This document shows positions 28,770 to 37,347 of a stretch of DNA of 64,000 nucleotides, piece after piece. Position 1 is the first letter of the stretch; each line of letters starts with the position of its first letter. The notes beneath the pieces were generated by a model. It was not told the origin of the DNA, did not search any database, and was given only the letters and a program-made list of their open reading frames with translations. A program made the position numbers and the translations under genes. Location of the stretch: assembly GCF_030813235.1 (NCBI RefSeq), contig NZ_JAUSUB010000003.1, positions 124,001 to 188,000 of the forward strand, given 5' to 3'. The DNA comes from Cytobacillus purgationiresistens (GTDB lineage Bacteria; Bacillota; Bacilli; Bacillales; Cytobacillaceae).

Positions 28770-28798
28770 ATTATAGTCAACATTGATATATTCGTCAA
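28770..28798 (-). promoter_or_regulatory. SigA promoter of the acyl-CoA ligase operon
   Basis: Minus strand: TTGACG, 17-nt spacer, TATAAT, about 50 nt upstream of the ligase start codon. Near-consensus. Confidence 0.8.
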
Positions 28799-28827
28799 TC
28801 CATTTAGGAGAATAGTAGAGAGATTTT

Positions 28828-29373
28828 TCATTCATGACCTATCTTTACATTCATAGGATAAAGAGAAAACATAATTTCTCCTTTGATTGCCTCTTTAGTG
28901 ATCAGACCCACTTCTTGGCTTCTGCTATCTAAACTTTCTCCAGGCGTCCGATTATCACCAATAACGAAATAACTGTTTTCTAAAACAGTGATCTTTTCCA
29001 TATCATTTGCAGTACCAGTTATGTAGTTCTCCTCTAATGGGGTATCGTTTACGAGGACATTGCCGTCTTTGATTTCGACAGTATCATTTGGGGAGGCAAT
29101 GATTCTTTTGATCACATCATAGCCGTGGGGATCATGAAAGACGATGATATCGCCATTGTTTAAGTTAAAGTATAGTTGGTTGGAGATTAAAATATCGTTG
29201 TTTTCAATCGTTGGATTCATTGAGTTTCCGCTTACAATCGTGACAGAGATGGCGAACCGAAAAAAGAGGAACAGAACAATCATGCTTAAAATAAAGCCAA
29301 ACCAGCTTTTCCATGATGTTGCTTTACTGATTTCTGGTTGAGATTCTTCTGCTTGATTGAAAATAGCTGACAT
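28828..29373 (-). CDS. lepB: Signal peptidase I
   Basis: A 181-residue type I signal peptidase with one N-terminal membrane helix (about 22-44). The catalytic Ser51 lies in SGNSMNPT and the general-base Lys89 in DVIKRIIA; boxes D and E are visible as GDNRTPGESLDSR. It has the short Gram-positive form with a single N-terminal anchor (P-type Ser/Lys dyad), not the SipW type with Ser/His. It ends an operon of three small secreted proteins and is probably devoted, at least in part, to their processing (inference). The ATG at 29394 overlaps the previous stop and lacks a ribosome site; the ATG at 29373 has AAGGGAG upstream. Confidence 0.92.
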   Translation of the reverse strand: MSAIFNQAEESQPEISKATSWKSWFGFILSMIVLFLFFRFAISVTIVSGNSMNPTIENNDILISNQLYFNLNNGDIIVFHDPHGYDVIKRIIASPNDTVEIKDGNVLVNDTPLEENYITGTANDMEKITVLENSYFVIGDNRTPGESLDSRSQEVGLITKEAIKGEIMFSLYPMNVKIGHE

Positions 29374-29390
29374 CACTCTCTTCTCCCTTA

Positions 29391-29840
29391 TCATTCCGCT
29401 TGTTTTGGCTTAGATACAGCTTCCATTTGCTGTTTAGCTGCTTCCATAATGCCGTTTAATTCTTTAATTACCTCTTCATTGCCTTCTTGTGCCGGATGAT
29501 AGCTATTGATTAACTCATCGGTATAACGCTTCAGCTCTTGGACTTTGAGGTCGATTTCAGTCTGTGTGGTCTGCTGAATCTGCTTGTCTGCTTCAGCAAT
29601 TTTCACACGAACTTCTTCCTTTAAGCGTATTGTTTGCTTCTCTTGTTCTGTTGCAACAGCCTTCTCAATAGAGGCAATGGAGTCTGCCTTTTTCGAAGCA
29701 AACCATGTGGTTAACATCGACTCGATATCATTATTGGCAAAGGCAATGCTTACACTGCTGCTAACCATCAACACGCAAAAAAGCAGTCCTGCCACTAGCT
29801 TGATCGGCTTCTTTTTCCGTTGTGTGCTCTTGCGATTCAT
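29391..29840 (-). CDS. Secreted coiled-coil protein of unknown function (third of three)
   Basis: About 149 residues: a strongly basic N-terminus (MNRKSTQRKKKPIKL), hydrophobic signal core and a cleavage region ending near FANNDI. The rest is charged, helical and coiled-coil prone (Glu/Lys/Gln-rich, no Cys). The mature N-terminus has the pattern AN-x-D-x5-L-x-x-W (ANNDIESMLTTW), shared with the gene before it. An in-frame ATG at 29891 would add 17 residues, but the ATG at 29840 has AAAGGAG 10 nt upstream. It is separated from the 29928-30695 gene by a strong hairpin and followed almost directly by lepB. I do not recognise the family. Confidence 0.8.
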   Translation of the reverse strand: MNRKSTQRKKKPIKLVAGLLFCVLMVSSSVSIAFANNDIESMLTTWFASKKADSIASIEKAVATEQEKQTIRLKEEVRVKIAEADKQIQQTTQTEIDLKVQELKRYTDELINSYHPAQEGNEEVIKELNGIMEAAKQQMEAVSKPKQAE

Positions 29841-29872
29841 AATAGGAATTCTCCTTTCATTCTGCATTGATA

Positions 29873-29914
29873 GGGACTTGGAGGACCTCATAGAAACGAG
29901 GTCCTCTTTTTCCC
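29873..29914 (-). promoter_or_regulatory. Intercistronic hairpin in the secreted-protein operon
   Basis: A perfect 9-bp inner stem GAGGACCTC / GAGGTCCTC (loop 8 nt), with an outer GGGA/TCCC pair, between the second and third secreted-protein genes. On the operon's strand it is not followed by T's, so it looks more like an mRNA stability or processing element than a full terminator. On the plus strand it is followed by TTTTT, but no gene is there. Confidence 0.65.
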
Positions 29915-29927
29915 TTATTTGTGATAA

Positions 29928-30695
29928 TTAATCATCGATTCCAGCTACCACATCATCTAAGCTTTGCTTCGCATTTAGCTCAAGCTCTGCAGCTTTTGCA
30001 GTAATAATCGTTTGCTGATCTGTTACCATTTTAGCTAGAATTCCATCCAGGGCTTCACGGATATCTTCGCCTTTCCAAGTCGCTTGATTGCTAAGATTCC
30101 TCGTCACAACTTCTGAATAATTATCAACTCCAGCTGTAAGCTCCGCCTTCGCTTGCCTGATGGCTTCCTCTAATTCCGAGACTGCATTGTCTTTCACACC
30201 ATTTAATTGCGTTGTTACTTCACTCACTGCCGCTTGCCCTTTTGCCCCTGTATGGCTGCCAAAGTCACTAGTCGCAGCAGCCTGCATTTCATTTCCTTTT
30301 GCATAAATTTCTAACGTCCCTTGAAGGAATAGGTTATAGAATTGATAATCCATCGCTTCTAGAATTGCGCCCTTTTCCCCTTCCAAGGATTGAATATGTC
30401 CATTCTTCGCATTTGTGATGGCTAAAGAGGAAGTATTAATGACGCTGTCTCTCGTACCATTAATTTGAGAAGTAGCTAATTCTTTCAGCACTTCATTTTC
30501 AGCCCTTAGTTGCGCTAGAATTTGTTCGAAATTTGCATCAGACTCAGATAACACTGCTTCACTTGTATTATTAAATAATGAATCATACCAATTTTTTAAT
30601 GCTCCTCCTGCATCTGTATTAGCTAATGAAAAACCTGCTCCTGATACGATTCCTACTGCGACTACGCCTGCTACCATCTTCTTTTTCAATGTCAT
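29928..30695 (-). CDS. Secreted helical protein of unknown function (second of three)
   Basis: A 255-residue protein with a signal peptide (MTLKKKMVAGVVAVGIVSG, cleavage near SLANTD). The mature part starts ANTDAGGALKNWYDSLF and continues as a long Ala/Glu/Gln-rich, helical, coiled-coil-prone chain without Cys. Repeated spacing of Ala and Leu and segments such as AVSELEEAIRQAKAEL suggest a fibrous or bundled structure. It is the largest of three related secreted proteins and lies 25 nt after the first. The W-containing mature N-terminus is shared with its neighbours. No family is recognised; a structural surface or matrix role is only an inference. Confidence 0.8.
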   Translation of the reverse strand: MTLKKKMVAGVVAVGIVSGAGFSLANTDAGGALKNWYDSLFNNTSEAVLSESDANFEQILAQLRAENEVLKELATSQINGTRDSVINTSSLAITNAKNGHIQSLEGEKGAILEAMDYQFYNLFLQGTLEIYAKGNEMQAAATSDFGSHTGAKGQAAVSEVTTQLNGVKDNAVSELEEAIRQAKAELTAGVDNYSEVVTRNLSNQATWKGEDIREALDGILAKMVTDQQTIITAKAAELELNAKQSLDDVVAGIDD

Positions 30696-30719
30696 CTTCT
30701 CATCGTCCCTTTTATAAGA

Positions 30720-31151
30720 TTATTGGCCCAACAGTTCTGCAAGATATTCTTCAATATCTGCATCCATTTCTTCATTGATTTGTCTCTTCTTCCTTTCCTC
30801 ATAGCTGGATAAATCTTGATTAAGCAATTCTTTTTTCTTCTCTTCTAATCTATATAGATAGCTGCCTTGATAGTTTTTAATCGTGTCCTTTGTCTCACTG
30901 GATGAAGTCAGAAGAAAAGCAGACAGTTCTGCATTTTTCTCATCTATTGATTGAGCGGTTTTCTCTGTGAGATCGTCATTTAATAATGCAACCTCCTGAT
31001 TTAACCCTTGTCCAACGACATCCTTATTCTTTTGCATCTCTGCATTGGCCCACTCAAACAAGCTAGACTTTGAATATGCCTCAGCAAAAAAAGCCGTCAA
31101 TCCCATCAAAAAACAAAAGGCAACCGTGATGACTATAGCCTTCTTCAACAT
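30720..31151 (-). CDS. Secreted coiled-coil protein of unknown function (first of three)
   Basis: A 143-residue protein with a signal peptide (MLKKAIVITVAFCFLMG, cleavage near FFAEAYS), then SSLFEWANAEMQ and a highly charged Lys/Glu-rich helical region ending IEEYLAELLGQ. The Trp about ten residues into the mature chain echoes its two downstream paralogue-like neighbours. A GTG at 31154 is also possible; ATG 31151 sits 6-7 nt after AAGGGA. First gene of a four-gene operon ending in signal peptidase I. The family is not recognised. Confidence 0.8.
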   Translation of the reverse strand: MLKKAIVITVAFCFLMGLTAFFAEAYSKSSLFEWANAEMQKNKDVVGQGLNQEVALLNDDLTEKTAQSIDEKNAELSAFLLTSSSETKDTIKNYQGSYLYRLEEKKKELLNQDLSSYEERKKRQINEEMDADIEEYLAELLGQ

Positions 31152-31154
31152 CAC

Positions 31155-31899
31155 TCGATCCCTTCATTACATATTTGGCATTCATAGGGGAGTATCTCAT
31201 CGCTGTGCACCATTTTCAGGATAAAAATTTAATGGTATGGATGGTTCTCTATCATTCTTTTATCCTAGAAAAGCTGCCTCCCCCCCTTCAATTGGTTTAG
31301 TTGTTCGTTCCTACTCATCTATCTGTTCTTGATACAAAACACTACAGGAAGTATAGAACAACGATATTCTATTGAAAAACCTCAAAATATACTAAAAATT
31401 CAGAATAAAATGGTTAATTCTCCGTTTTTCTTTAAATTTCTTCCGATTCCATATATTTCAATATATAAACCAAAACAACATCAACCTAAATGCCGTTATA
31501 TCAAGGTTTATTAAAACTATCTATTAAAATAGCCAGAAAAATGAGTCGGATTATCTATGGTATAGAATCAATGCAGATAGATAATAAGTGCTAGATCACG
31601 CCCTCATTAGGGATAATAAATTTTTTTGAAATAAGATCGTTTATTATGAAGATACCTTTGAGCATGAAATCAGTAGAGTGAGAAGAGTGGGTAAAAAGAA
31701 TTAAGGGAGAAAAAGGTGCGGTAGGGTGCCTGTCACCGCCAAATTTCGACAATCGAATGACTTTTCTCTTCATATTTATAGAGGTACTTTAGGCACTAGT
31801 TTCAATCATAATGGGTATTGTTATCATATAGATTTACATTTTCTTACTTAAAGGTAAATTATCTTTAATATTTACTTAATATTTGAAAGAAAGAGGATG
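31155..31899. other. Gene-poor intergenic region with a REP-like repeat
   Basis: About 750 bp without a believable gene on either strand; AT-rich, short random frames only. It holds the control region of the secreted-protein operon (minus) and the DUF6270 gene (plus), plus a 29-bp repeat at 31724-31752. Confidence 0.5.
31724..31752. repeat. REP-like dispersed repeat, copy 1
   Basis: 29 bp identical to 41376-41404, including the imperfect palindrome GGTGCCTGTCACC followed by GCCAAATTTCGACAA. A short dispersed palindromic element; the two flanking sequences differ. Confidence 0.75.
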
Positions 31900-31908
31900 T
31901 GTTATAAT
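31900..31908 (+). promoter_or_regulatory. Extended -10 promoter of the DUF6270 gene
   Basis: TG-T-TATAAT, an extended -10 box with perfect TATAAT, about 90 nt upstream of the start codon. No good -35 box at normal spacing (a TTGAAA lies 14 nt upstream). Confidence 0.55.
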
Positions 31909-31999
31909 TGCTTCGTGATTTTAAGTAAAAAAAATGACTGTATCTTGGAATACCAAGGATTCAAACAACCATATCGTAAAACTTCGGAGGTATATATAA

Positions 32000-33421
32000 A
32001 TGCGTAATATAGCTGTGCTAGGTAGTTGTGTTTCTCGGGATGGATTCAACTCTCAATTTATCCCTGATTATAAGAATTATTACAGTTGTATTTTACACCA
32101 AAATCAAATGTCGATGATCTCTCTAGCTGGAGATGCGTTCGAGTTCAATGAGGAGCTAATTGATAATCTAAAGCCATTTGATGCAAGGCATTTTAAAACT
32201 GAATTGGACAAGAGCTTTTTAAATGATATTAAAAAAGCCAATCCGGAATACCTAATAATAGACTTCTACGGTGATATTTATTATGGGGTACAGGAAATCG
32301 GCGAGAGCTGGATTACAAATAAGAAATGGCTCTTTTCGCAAACTACCTTATATCCTCAACTAGATACGAAAAGGTCGATGTCACTGCAAAATAATTACGA
32401 TGAATACTTGGAAAAATGGAAAGTATCAGTAGACAAATTCTTTGATTTTCTTTCTAAAGAGCTTCCATCCTGTCGAGTCATCCTAAATAAAGCCAGGTTT
32501 ATTGATGACTTGAAAGATGAGAAGACAGGAGAAATAGTAAAAATTAGTGAAACTGAAAAGCATAGAAAAATTAATGTCGATTATTATAATGATTTATGGG
32601 ATACCTTGGACGATTATGTTACATCGAATTTTGACGTCGAAATTTTAGACTTCTCAGAGCATACTTATGTATCTGTTGAGAACCACCCTTGGGGCATGTT
32701 TTATGTACATTATGATCCATCCTTCTATAAACATTTCACAGAAAAATTGATGAATATCATTTTAAAAGATATCAATAGCTATACTTCGAAACTAGAAAAT
32801 AAGATTAGTGCAATGAAAGAGACAAAAGGTGAAACCCCTATCGTATTTAATTTTAAAGGGAAAGTCAGTAAAAGCAGGTTTAATAATCCGAACTATACAG
32901 CTTATAGAAAAAATCTTAAAACGCTGGGAGATCCGTATAAAGATTTTAAAGGTGAATCACTCACAGGGACTTATGATGTCATGTCTGTAAAGAACGGCAA
33001 AAAAGTATCTGTGCTAACGAAAGATGCAGATACCATCGCCCAAAGAATTAATCGTTTTAATATTAGTTCTGCCTTCGAGGCTGCTGGCACACATCATAGT
33101 CGAACAGATTCATTTGATCACATCGGGACTATTACTATTAACTGGTGGGGAGATGCTAATGGCATCGATGGTGATTTGGTTGAAATGGCTGTATGGGATA
33201 TCAAAGAGAATAATTGGAAACGCTTAACTAGCGACTTTAATCATCAAGTCGAAAAAACGAGCAGCCACTTCTCATGCCATTTCTTACAAGCGAAGGATTT
33301 TGAGAATTATATAGATGAAAGAGGAAACGTTCAAGTCTTATCATTCTCTTCACCAGCATCTGAATCCTTACCATCTATTGTCGATACCGATTATATAGAG
33401 ATAACAATGAACTTGATATAA
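32000..33421 (+). CDS. DUF6270-like SGNH-type protein
   Basis: A 473-residue cytoplasmic-looking protein (no signal peptide). The first half begins IAVLGSCVSRDGFN, an SGNH-like block I (Ser in GSCVSRD), and later has NHPWGMFYVHYDPSFYKHF, the DUF6270 pattern. Such proteins occur near surface-polymer genes and may be acyl-transfer or esterase enzymes. The second half (from about 275) looks like a separate beta-rich domain (ITINWWGDANGIDGDLVEMAVWD) of unknown role. The ATG at 32000 follows CGGAGGT. It has its own promoter and terminator. The specific reaction is unknown. Confidence 0.8.
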   Translation: MRNIAVLGSCVSRDGFNSQFIPDYKNYYSCILHQNQMSMISLAGDAFEFNEELIDNLKPFDARHFKTELDKSFLNDIKKANPEYLIIDFYGDIYYGVQEIGESWITNKKWLFSQTTLYPQLDTKRSMSLQNNYDEYLEKWKVSVDKFFDFLSKELPSCRVILNKARFIDDLKDEKTGEIVKISETEKHRKINVDYYNDLWDTLDDYVTSNFDVEILDFSEHTYVSVENHPWGMFYVHYDPSFYKHFTEKLMNIILKDINSYTSKLENKISAMKETKGETPIVFNFKGKVSKSRFNNPNYTAYRKNLKTLGDPYKDFKGESLTGTYDVMSVKNGKKVSVLTKDADTIAQRINRFNISSAFEAAGTHHSRTDSFDHIGTITINWWGDANGIDGDLVEMAVWDIKENNWKRLTSDFNHQVEKTSSHFSCHFLQAKDFENYIDERGNVQVLSFSSPASESLPSIVDTDYIEITMNLI

Positions 33422-33434
33422 AAATAAAACTTGA

Positions 33435-33469
33435 GAAGACTTCGGTATGATGCTGAAGTCTTCATTTTT
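33435..33469 (+). terminator. Rho-independent terminator
   Basis: GAAGACTTC / GAAGTCTTC stem followed by ATTTTT, just after the DUF6270 stop. Confidence 0.85.
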
Positions 33470-33546
33470 ACTGGTTATTTTTATCATTAATTTAGCATTT
33501 TTTCACAAAAAGAAAGATGCGTATCAATCGTATCCTCCTTTTTGTA

Positions 33547-33609
33547 TTATTTTACTGTCACAGACGCAGCTTTACTCACATTACCGGCTGCATCTTTTTT
33601 TGTTGAGGA
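33547..33609 (-). pseudogene. Remnant of a surface-protein C-terminus
   Basis: On the minus strand KDAAGNVSKAASVTVK then a stop: this matches the last strand of bacterial Ig/cadherin-like domains in large surface proteins. Upstream of it the frame loses meaning and soon reaches a stop. Probably the tail of a deleted gene; short, so tentative. Confidence 0.35.
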
Positions 33610-33749
33610 TGTGCAAGAAAATAATGAAGCATAACTAGATTATGCATGAAGCCACTCATTCTGTTGATGATTTTATGTTAAGTCTTACGAAGAAGACTGC
33701 GTGTTATTTGAAATCTCTAGGCTTTATTGGTAGGTGCGTGTCCCATCAT

Positions 33750-34436
33750 TCACTCAGATTTTAACTGCTTTGGATGAGAATCCTGTCTTTTCTCAGCTCT
33801 ATTTCAGCATTTCAACCACTTCAGATACCAATCCAGCTTTCTCTTCGCTCTTTCTCCGGATTTTAACTACTTCGGATGAGAATCCTGTCTTTTCTCAGCT
33901 CTATTTCAGCATTTCAACCACTTCAGATACCAATCCAGCTTTCTCTCCGCTCTTTCTCCGTATTTCAACCGCTTCGGATGGGAATCCTGTCTTTTTTCAG
34001 CTCTATTTCAGGATTTAAAACGCTTAAGATACGAATCCAGCTTTCTCTCCGCTCTTTCTCCGGATTTCAACTGCTTCGGATGAGAATCCTGTCTTTTCTC
34101 AGCTCTATTTCAGCATTTCAACCACCTCAGATATCAATCCAGCTTTTTCTCAGCTCTTTCTCCGTATTTCAACCGCTTCGGATGGGAATCCTGTCTTTTT
34201 TCAGCTCTATTTCAGGATTTAAAACGCTTAAGATACGAATCCAGCTTTCTCTCCGCTCTTTCTCCGGATTTCAACTGCTTCGGATGAGAATCCTGTCTTT
34301 TCTCAGCTCTATTTCAGCATTTCAACCACCTCAGATATCAATCCAGCTTTTTCTCAGCTCTTTCTCCCGATTTCAACCACTTCAGAGGAGAAACCGTCCT
34401 TCTCTCAGCGCTTTCCCCATATTCCAACAACTTCAG
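33750..34436. repeat. Tandem repeat array, 51-bp units paired into 102-bp units
   Basis: The motif beginning GATGAGAATCC recurs at 33773, 33875, 33977, 34079, 34181, 34283 and 34385: exactly 102 bp apart. Each 102-bp unit is two diverged 51-bp halves (the second begins GATACCAATCC), both ending ATTTCAACC-x-CTTC, giving 13 full halves plus part of one more on the left. Units 3-4 and 5-6 are nearly identical as a 204-bp block. The period is a multiple of three, so long frames are open by construction; in-frame stops in one frame and the lack of ribosome sites argue against coding. Confidence 0.9.
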
Positions 34437-34463
34437 ATATGAGTCCTTCTACTAACTGAACAT

Positions 34464-34500
34464 AAAAAAACTCCGGAAGTCTCTAAGCGACTCCCGAAGC
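34464..34500 (-). terminator. Rho-independent terminator of the adh-mmsA operon
   Basis: Minus-strand 11-bp stem CTTCGGGAGTC / GACTTCCGGAG (two G-U pairs), 7-nt loop, then seven T's, 12 nt after the mmsA stop. Confidence 0.88.
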
Positions 34501-34512
34501 CTATCCGTATCC

Positions 34513-35976
34513 TTAAAAATCCCAGCGCTGAGTAAGCATTTTTCTTCTCGTATAAAACTCGACTCCGTCTGTTCCATTTGCATGAAGATCGCCGTAGAAA
34601 GAGTTTTTCCAGCCTGAGAATGGGAAGAATGCCATGGGTGCAGGAACGCCGATGTTTACTCCGAGCATGCCGGACTGAATTCTCTCTCTGAATTGGCGGA
34701 CATCGCTGCCGTTTTTCGTAAATAAGCAAGCGCCGTTACCAAACTCTGATTGGTTTGAGAGGTTAATCGCCTCTTCTAACGTCTTCACCCTAACGATGGA
34801 TAATACAGGGGCGAAGATCTCTTCTTTCCAAATTTTCATGGCTGGCGTAACTTTGTCAAAGATGGTTGGACCGATGAAGTAGCCGTCTTCACGATAGGCT
34901 TCATCGTTTCGTCCGTCACGAACAAGAACAGCGCCTTCTTTTTCTCCGCTTTCAATATAACCCGTGGTCCGTTCTTTATGCTCTTGGCGAATGACCGGTC
35001 CGAGGAAAATATTTTCATCCATCCCATTACCGATACTGATAGCATTTGCTGATTCATTCAGCTTTTGAATAAGAGGTTCAGCGACATCGCCAACAGCAAC
35101 GACAACAGAGCAGGCCATGCATCGTTCGCCGGCAGATCCATAGGCGGCTGCAATGATTTCTTTCACTGCGCTGTCTAAATCAGATTCAGGCATCACGATC
35201 GAATGATTCTTCGCTCCGGCTAACGCCTGCACTCGTTTTCCATGTGAGGTACCGGTTTTATAGACATATTCAGCAACTGGCTGTGAGCCGACAAAAGAAA
35301 TCGCCGGCACATCTTGATGCTGAAGCAATCCATTCACTACATCATGCGCACCATGGACAATATTCAAGACTCCATCTGGCAGACCCGCCTCTTTAAAAAG
35401 CTCCACTAAACGATTAGCTAATATAGGGGTTCTTTCTGAAGGCTTCAATATAAATGTATTGCCGCAAGCGATGGCGAGCGGAAACATCCAGCAAGGAACC
35501 ATCATTGGAAAGTTGAATGGTGTAATCCCGCCTACTACTCCTACGGGATAACGATACATGCCGGATTCAAGGTTCGTCGCAATATCAGGAAGCTGTTTCC
35601 CCATCATCAAAGTTGGCGCACCAGCGGCAAATTCAACACATTCAATTCCACGCTGTACCTCACCATAAGCTTCTTTAAAGCTTTTGCCGTTTTCCTGTGT
35701 GATCAATTTAGCTAGTTCATCCCAATGATCCACTAGTAATTGCTGATATTTAAATAATATCCGTGCACGCTTTGGCACGGGTGTTTGACTCCATGTTTCA
35801 AAGGCTTCTTTAGCAGCTTGTACTGCAGACTCTACATCTGCCATCGTGGAAATCGGTACTTGGGCAAGCTCTTCACCAGTTGCCGGGTTCGGCACCGCCT
35901 GGAATTGTTCAGTTTGGGCCTCTACCCATTCCCCATTAATAAAATTTCTTAAAACCGTTGTAGTGATTGCAGACAT
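34513..35976 (-). CDS. mmsA: CoA-acylating methylmalonate-semialdehyde dehydrogenase
   Basis: A 487-residue aldehyde dehydrogenase of the MmsA/IolA branch. Seen: NAD-fold region [41 protein letters not shown], and the catalytic Cys in [11 protein letters not shown] (near residue 287). MmsA enzymes turn malonate or methylmalonate semialdehyde into acetyl- or propionyl-CoA with NAD+ and CoA. No inositol or valine genes are adjacent; the operon partner is an iron-type alcohol dehydrogenase, so the pathway is probably oxidation of a hydroxy acid (for example 3-hydroxypropionate-like) to a semialdehyde and on to acyl-CoA (inference). The ATG follows AGAGGGG. Confidence 0.93.
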   Translation of the reverse strand: MSAITTTVLRNFINGEWVEAQTEQFQAVPNPATGEELAQVPISTMADVESAVQAAKEAFETWSQTPVPKRARILFKYQQLLVDHWDELAKLITQENGKSFKEAYGEVQRGIECVEFAAGAPTLMMGKQLPDIATNLESGMYRYPVGVVGGITPFNFPMMVPCWMFPLAIACGNTFILKPSERTPILANRLVELFKEAGLPDGVLNIVHGAHDVVNGLLQHQDVPAISFVGSQPVAEYVYKTGTSHGKRVQALAGAKNHSIVMPESDLDSAVKEIIAAAYGSAGERCMACSVVVAVGDVAEPLIQKLNESANAISIGNGMDENIFLGPVIRQEHKERTTGYIESGEKEGAVLVRDGRNDEAYREDGYFIGPTIFDKVTPAMKIWKEEIFAPVLSIVRVKTLEEAINLSNQSEFGNGACLFTKNGSDVRQFRERIQSGMLGVNIGVPAPMAFFPFSGWKNSFYGDLHANGTDGVEFYTRRKMLTQRWDF

Positions 35977-36002
35977 TTATCTTTTCCCCTCTCCGTTAGT
36001 AG

Positions 36003-37199
36003 TTACTGTACTTCTTCTTTTTCCGCGAACTGATAATGATAGCAAGTATGATAAAGCGCCTCTAATTCTTCGGCGGAAGGAACTCTCGGACTATTGGCTG
36101 GACTGCCGCTGTCGATTGCATCGATGGTCATTTTATTTACCGCCTGATTGAATGCGGTTTCATCTATGCCCCAGCCTTTAAGATTCGGGATATTGAGTGT
36201 CAGACATAACTTCTTAACAGCAGACACCGCTAAGTCAGCCGCTTCTTTATTGGTAAGATCGCTATGGTCAGATATGAAAATTCTGCCAAGATCAGCAAGT
36301 CGATCAATACATGCCTCCTTGCTAAATTCCAATACCGCTGGCAAAAGCATCGCATTGGAGTAGCCGTGAGGAACATGGAATAGCGCACCAATCGGGCGGG
36401 ACATCCCGTGAACGAGACATACAGATGCATTAGAGAACGCCATCCCAGCCTGCATCGAACCTAAAGACATTGCTTCGCGAGCATCTAGATTGCTGCCGTC
36501 TTCATAGGCCGCTTCAATGTTTTCTACAATGAGTTTCATGGCGGATAATGCCACCGTATCTGTCATCGGATGGGCCTTTTTTGAAAGATAGGCTTCAACT
36601 GCATGGCTTAAAGCATCAATCCCCGTCGCCGCAGTCACATGTTTTGGCGAAGAAATCGTCAATACAGGATCCACTAGCGCAACGGAAGGCATAAAGGCCG
36701 GCTGCTTGATCATCATTTTTATATCATTTGCTGTATTCGTTATGACTGTTACATCGGTTGCTTCTGAACCAGTCCCTGCTGTTGTCGGGATCGCAATATG
36801 CGGAATCGGTGCATGAACGGCTGCTTTCCTTCCACCCATATAGTTACCAATATCTCCGCCATTCGAAGCAAGTACAGCAACTGCCTTTGCAGTATCAATG
36901 CAGCTTCCACCGCCAATGGAAATGATATGATCACACTCCGTACTTTTAAAAAGGGTTAATGCCTCATCTACATATCGATCTGTGGGCTCCGAATCCACTC
37001 CTAGATAAAGCTCACTTTCGATGCTCTTACCGGTCAAAAAATCCTTGCATCTCTCGGTGTAGCCAAGCTGATTCATAATCTTATCACTGATGATCAGCGC
37101 TTTTGATCCTCTTGATTCTGCTTCCTCTGCCACCTTCTCAAATGAATCACGGCCATAAATAATGGTTTGTGGTGTTCTAAATATCCCAATCCCCTTCAA
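36003..37199 (-). CDS. Iron-containing alcohol dehydrogenase
   Basis: A 398-residue group III (iron-dependent) alcohol dehydrogenase: nucleotide motif IISIGGGSCIDTAK, TTAGTGSEAT, and the metal-binding segment DALSHAVEAYLSKKAHPMTD plus NASVCLVHGMSRPIGALFHVPHG. Likely oxidises an alcohol or hydroxy acid to an aldehyde for the downstream MmsA. Upstream in-frame ATG 37277 would place the start ahead of the promoter; a TTG at 37197-37199 with AAGGAGGG at proper spacing, giving KGIGIFRTPQTIIYG, fits the family start and is chosen. The gene is 26 nt upstream of mmsA. Confidence 0.9.
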   Translation of the reverse strand: MKGIGIFRTPQTIIYGRDSFEKVAEEAESRGSKALIISDKIMNQLGYTERCKDFLTGKSIESELYLGVDSEPTDRYVDEALTLFKSTECDHIISIGGGSCIDTAKAVAVLASNGGDIGNYMGGRKAAVHAPIPHIAIPTTAGTGSEATDVTVITNTANDIKMMIKQPAFMPSVALVDPVLTISSPKHVTAATGIDALSHAVEAYLSKKAHPMTDTVALSAMKLIVENIEAAYEDGSNLDAREAMSLGSMQAGMAFSNASVCLVHGMSRPIGALFHVPHGYSNAMLLPAVLEFSKEACIDRLADLGRIFISDHSDLTNKEAADLAVSAVKKLCLTLNIPNLKGWGIDETAFNQAVNKMTIDAIDSGSPANSPRVPSAEELEALYHTCYHYQFAEKEEVQ

Positions 37200-37233
37200 T
37201 TTGGCACCCTCCTTTTTACTATTCACTCTAAAA

Positions 37234-37252
37234 ATGCAAGAAGCATGCCAAA
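37234..37252 (-). promoter_or_regulatory. Sigma-54 promoter of the adh-mmsA operon
   Basis: Minus strand TTGGCAT-N5-TTGCAT: one mismatch from TGGCAC-N5-TTGCW. It lies about 35 nt upstream of the chosen adh TTG start. Confidence 0.82.
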
Positions 37253-37290
37253 CAACAAATGACTGTAAAATTAACAATTAGGCGGAGTCG

Positions 37291-37346
37291 TATGTAGTTT
37301 CACAACTACATATGTAGTGTTTGTGTAGCGATTTCACTACACAAAC
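37291..37346. promoter_or_regulatory. Two inverted-repeat activator sites upstream of adh
   Basis: TATGTAGT-N6-ACTACATA (37291-37312) and GTTTGTGTAG-N8-CTACACAAAC (37319-37346), both perfect and sharing the core TGTAGY-N6-ACTACA. They are 28 bp apart by centre, 40-110 bp upstream of the sigma-54 promoter and directly beyond the regulator's stop codon. They are probably bound by the adjacent activator. Confidence 0.7.
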
Positions 37347-37347
37347 T

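Noticed and set aside
29391-31151. TasA/TapA/camelysin homologues in the secreted-protein operon
   Set aside because: The proteins are helical and charged, without the beta-sandwich pattern of TasA, and the peptidase has a Ser/Lys dyad, not the SipW type.
31591-31773. 60-aa frame over the REP-like repeat
   Set aside because: No ribosome site, and the sequence includes the dispersed repeat; it is not conserved-looking protein.
33750-34436. CRISPR array
   Set aside because: Units are contiguous 51-bp repeats without unique spacers, and no cas genes are nearby.
33734-34442. Long open frames in the repeat array as a repeat protein gene
   Set aside because: The open frames follow from a repeat length divisible by three; no ribosome site is seen, one frame is cut by stops, and composition is low-complexity in all frames.
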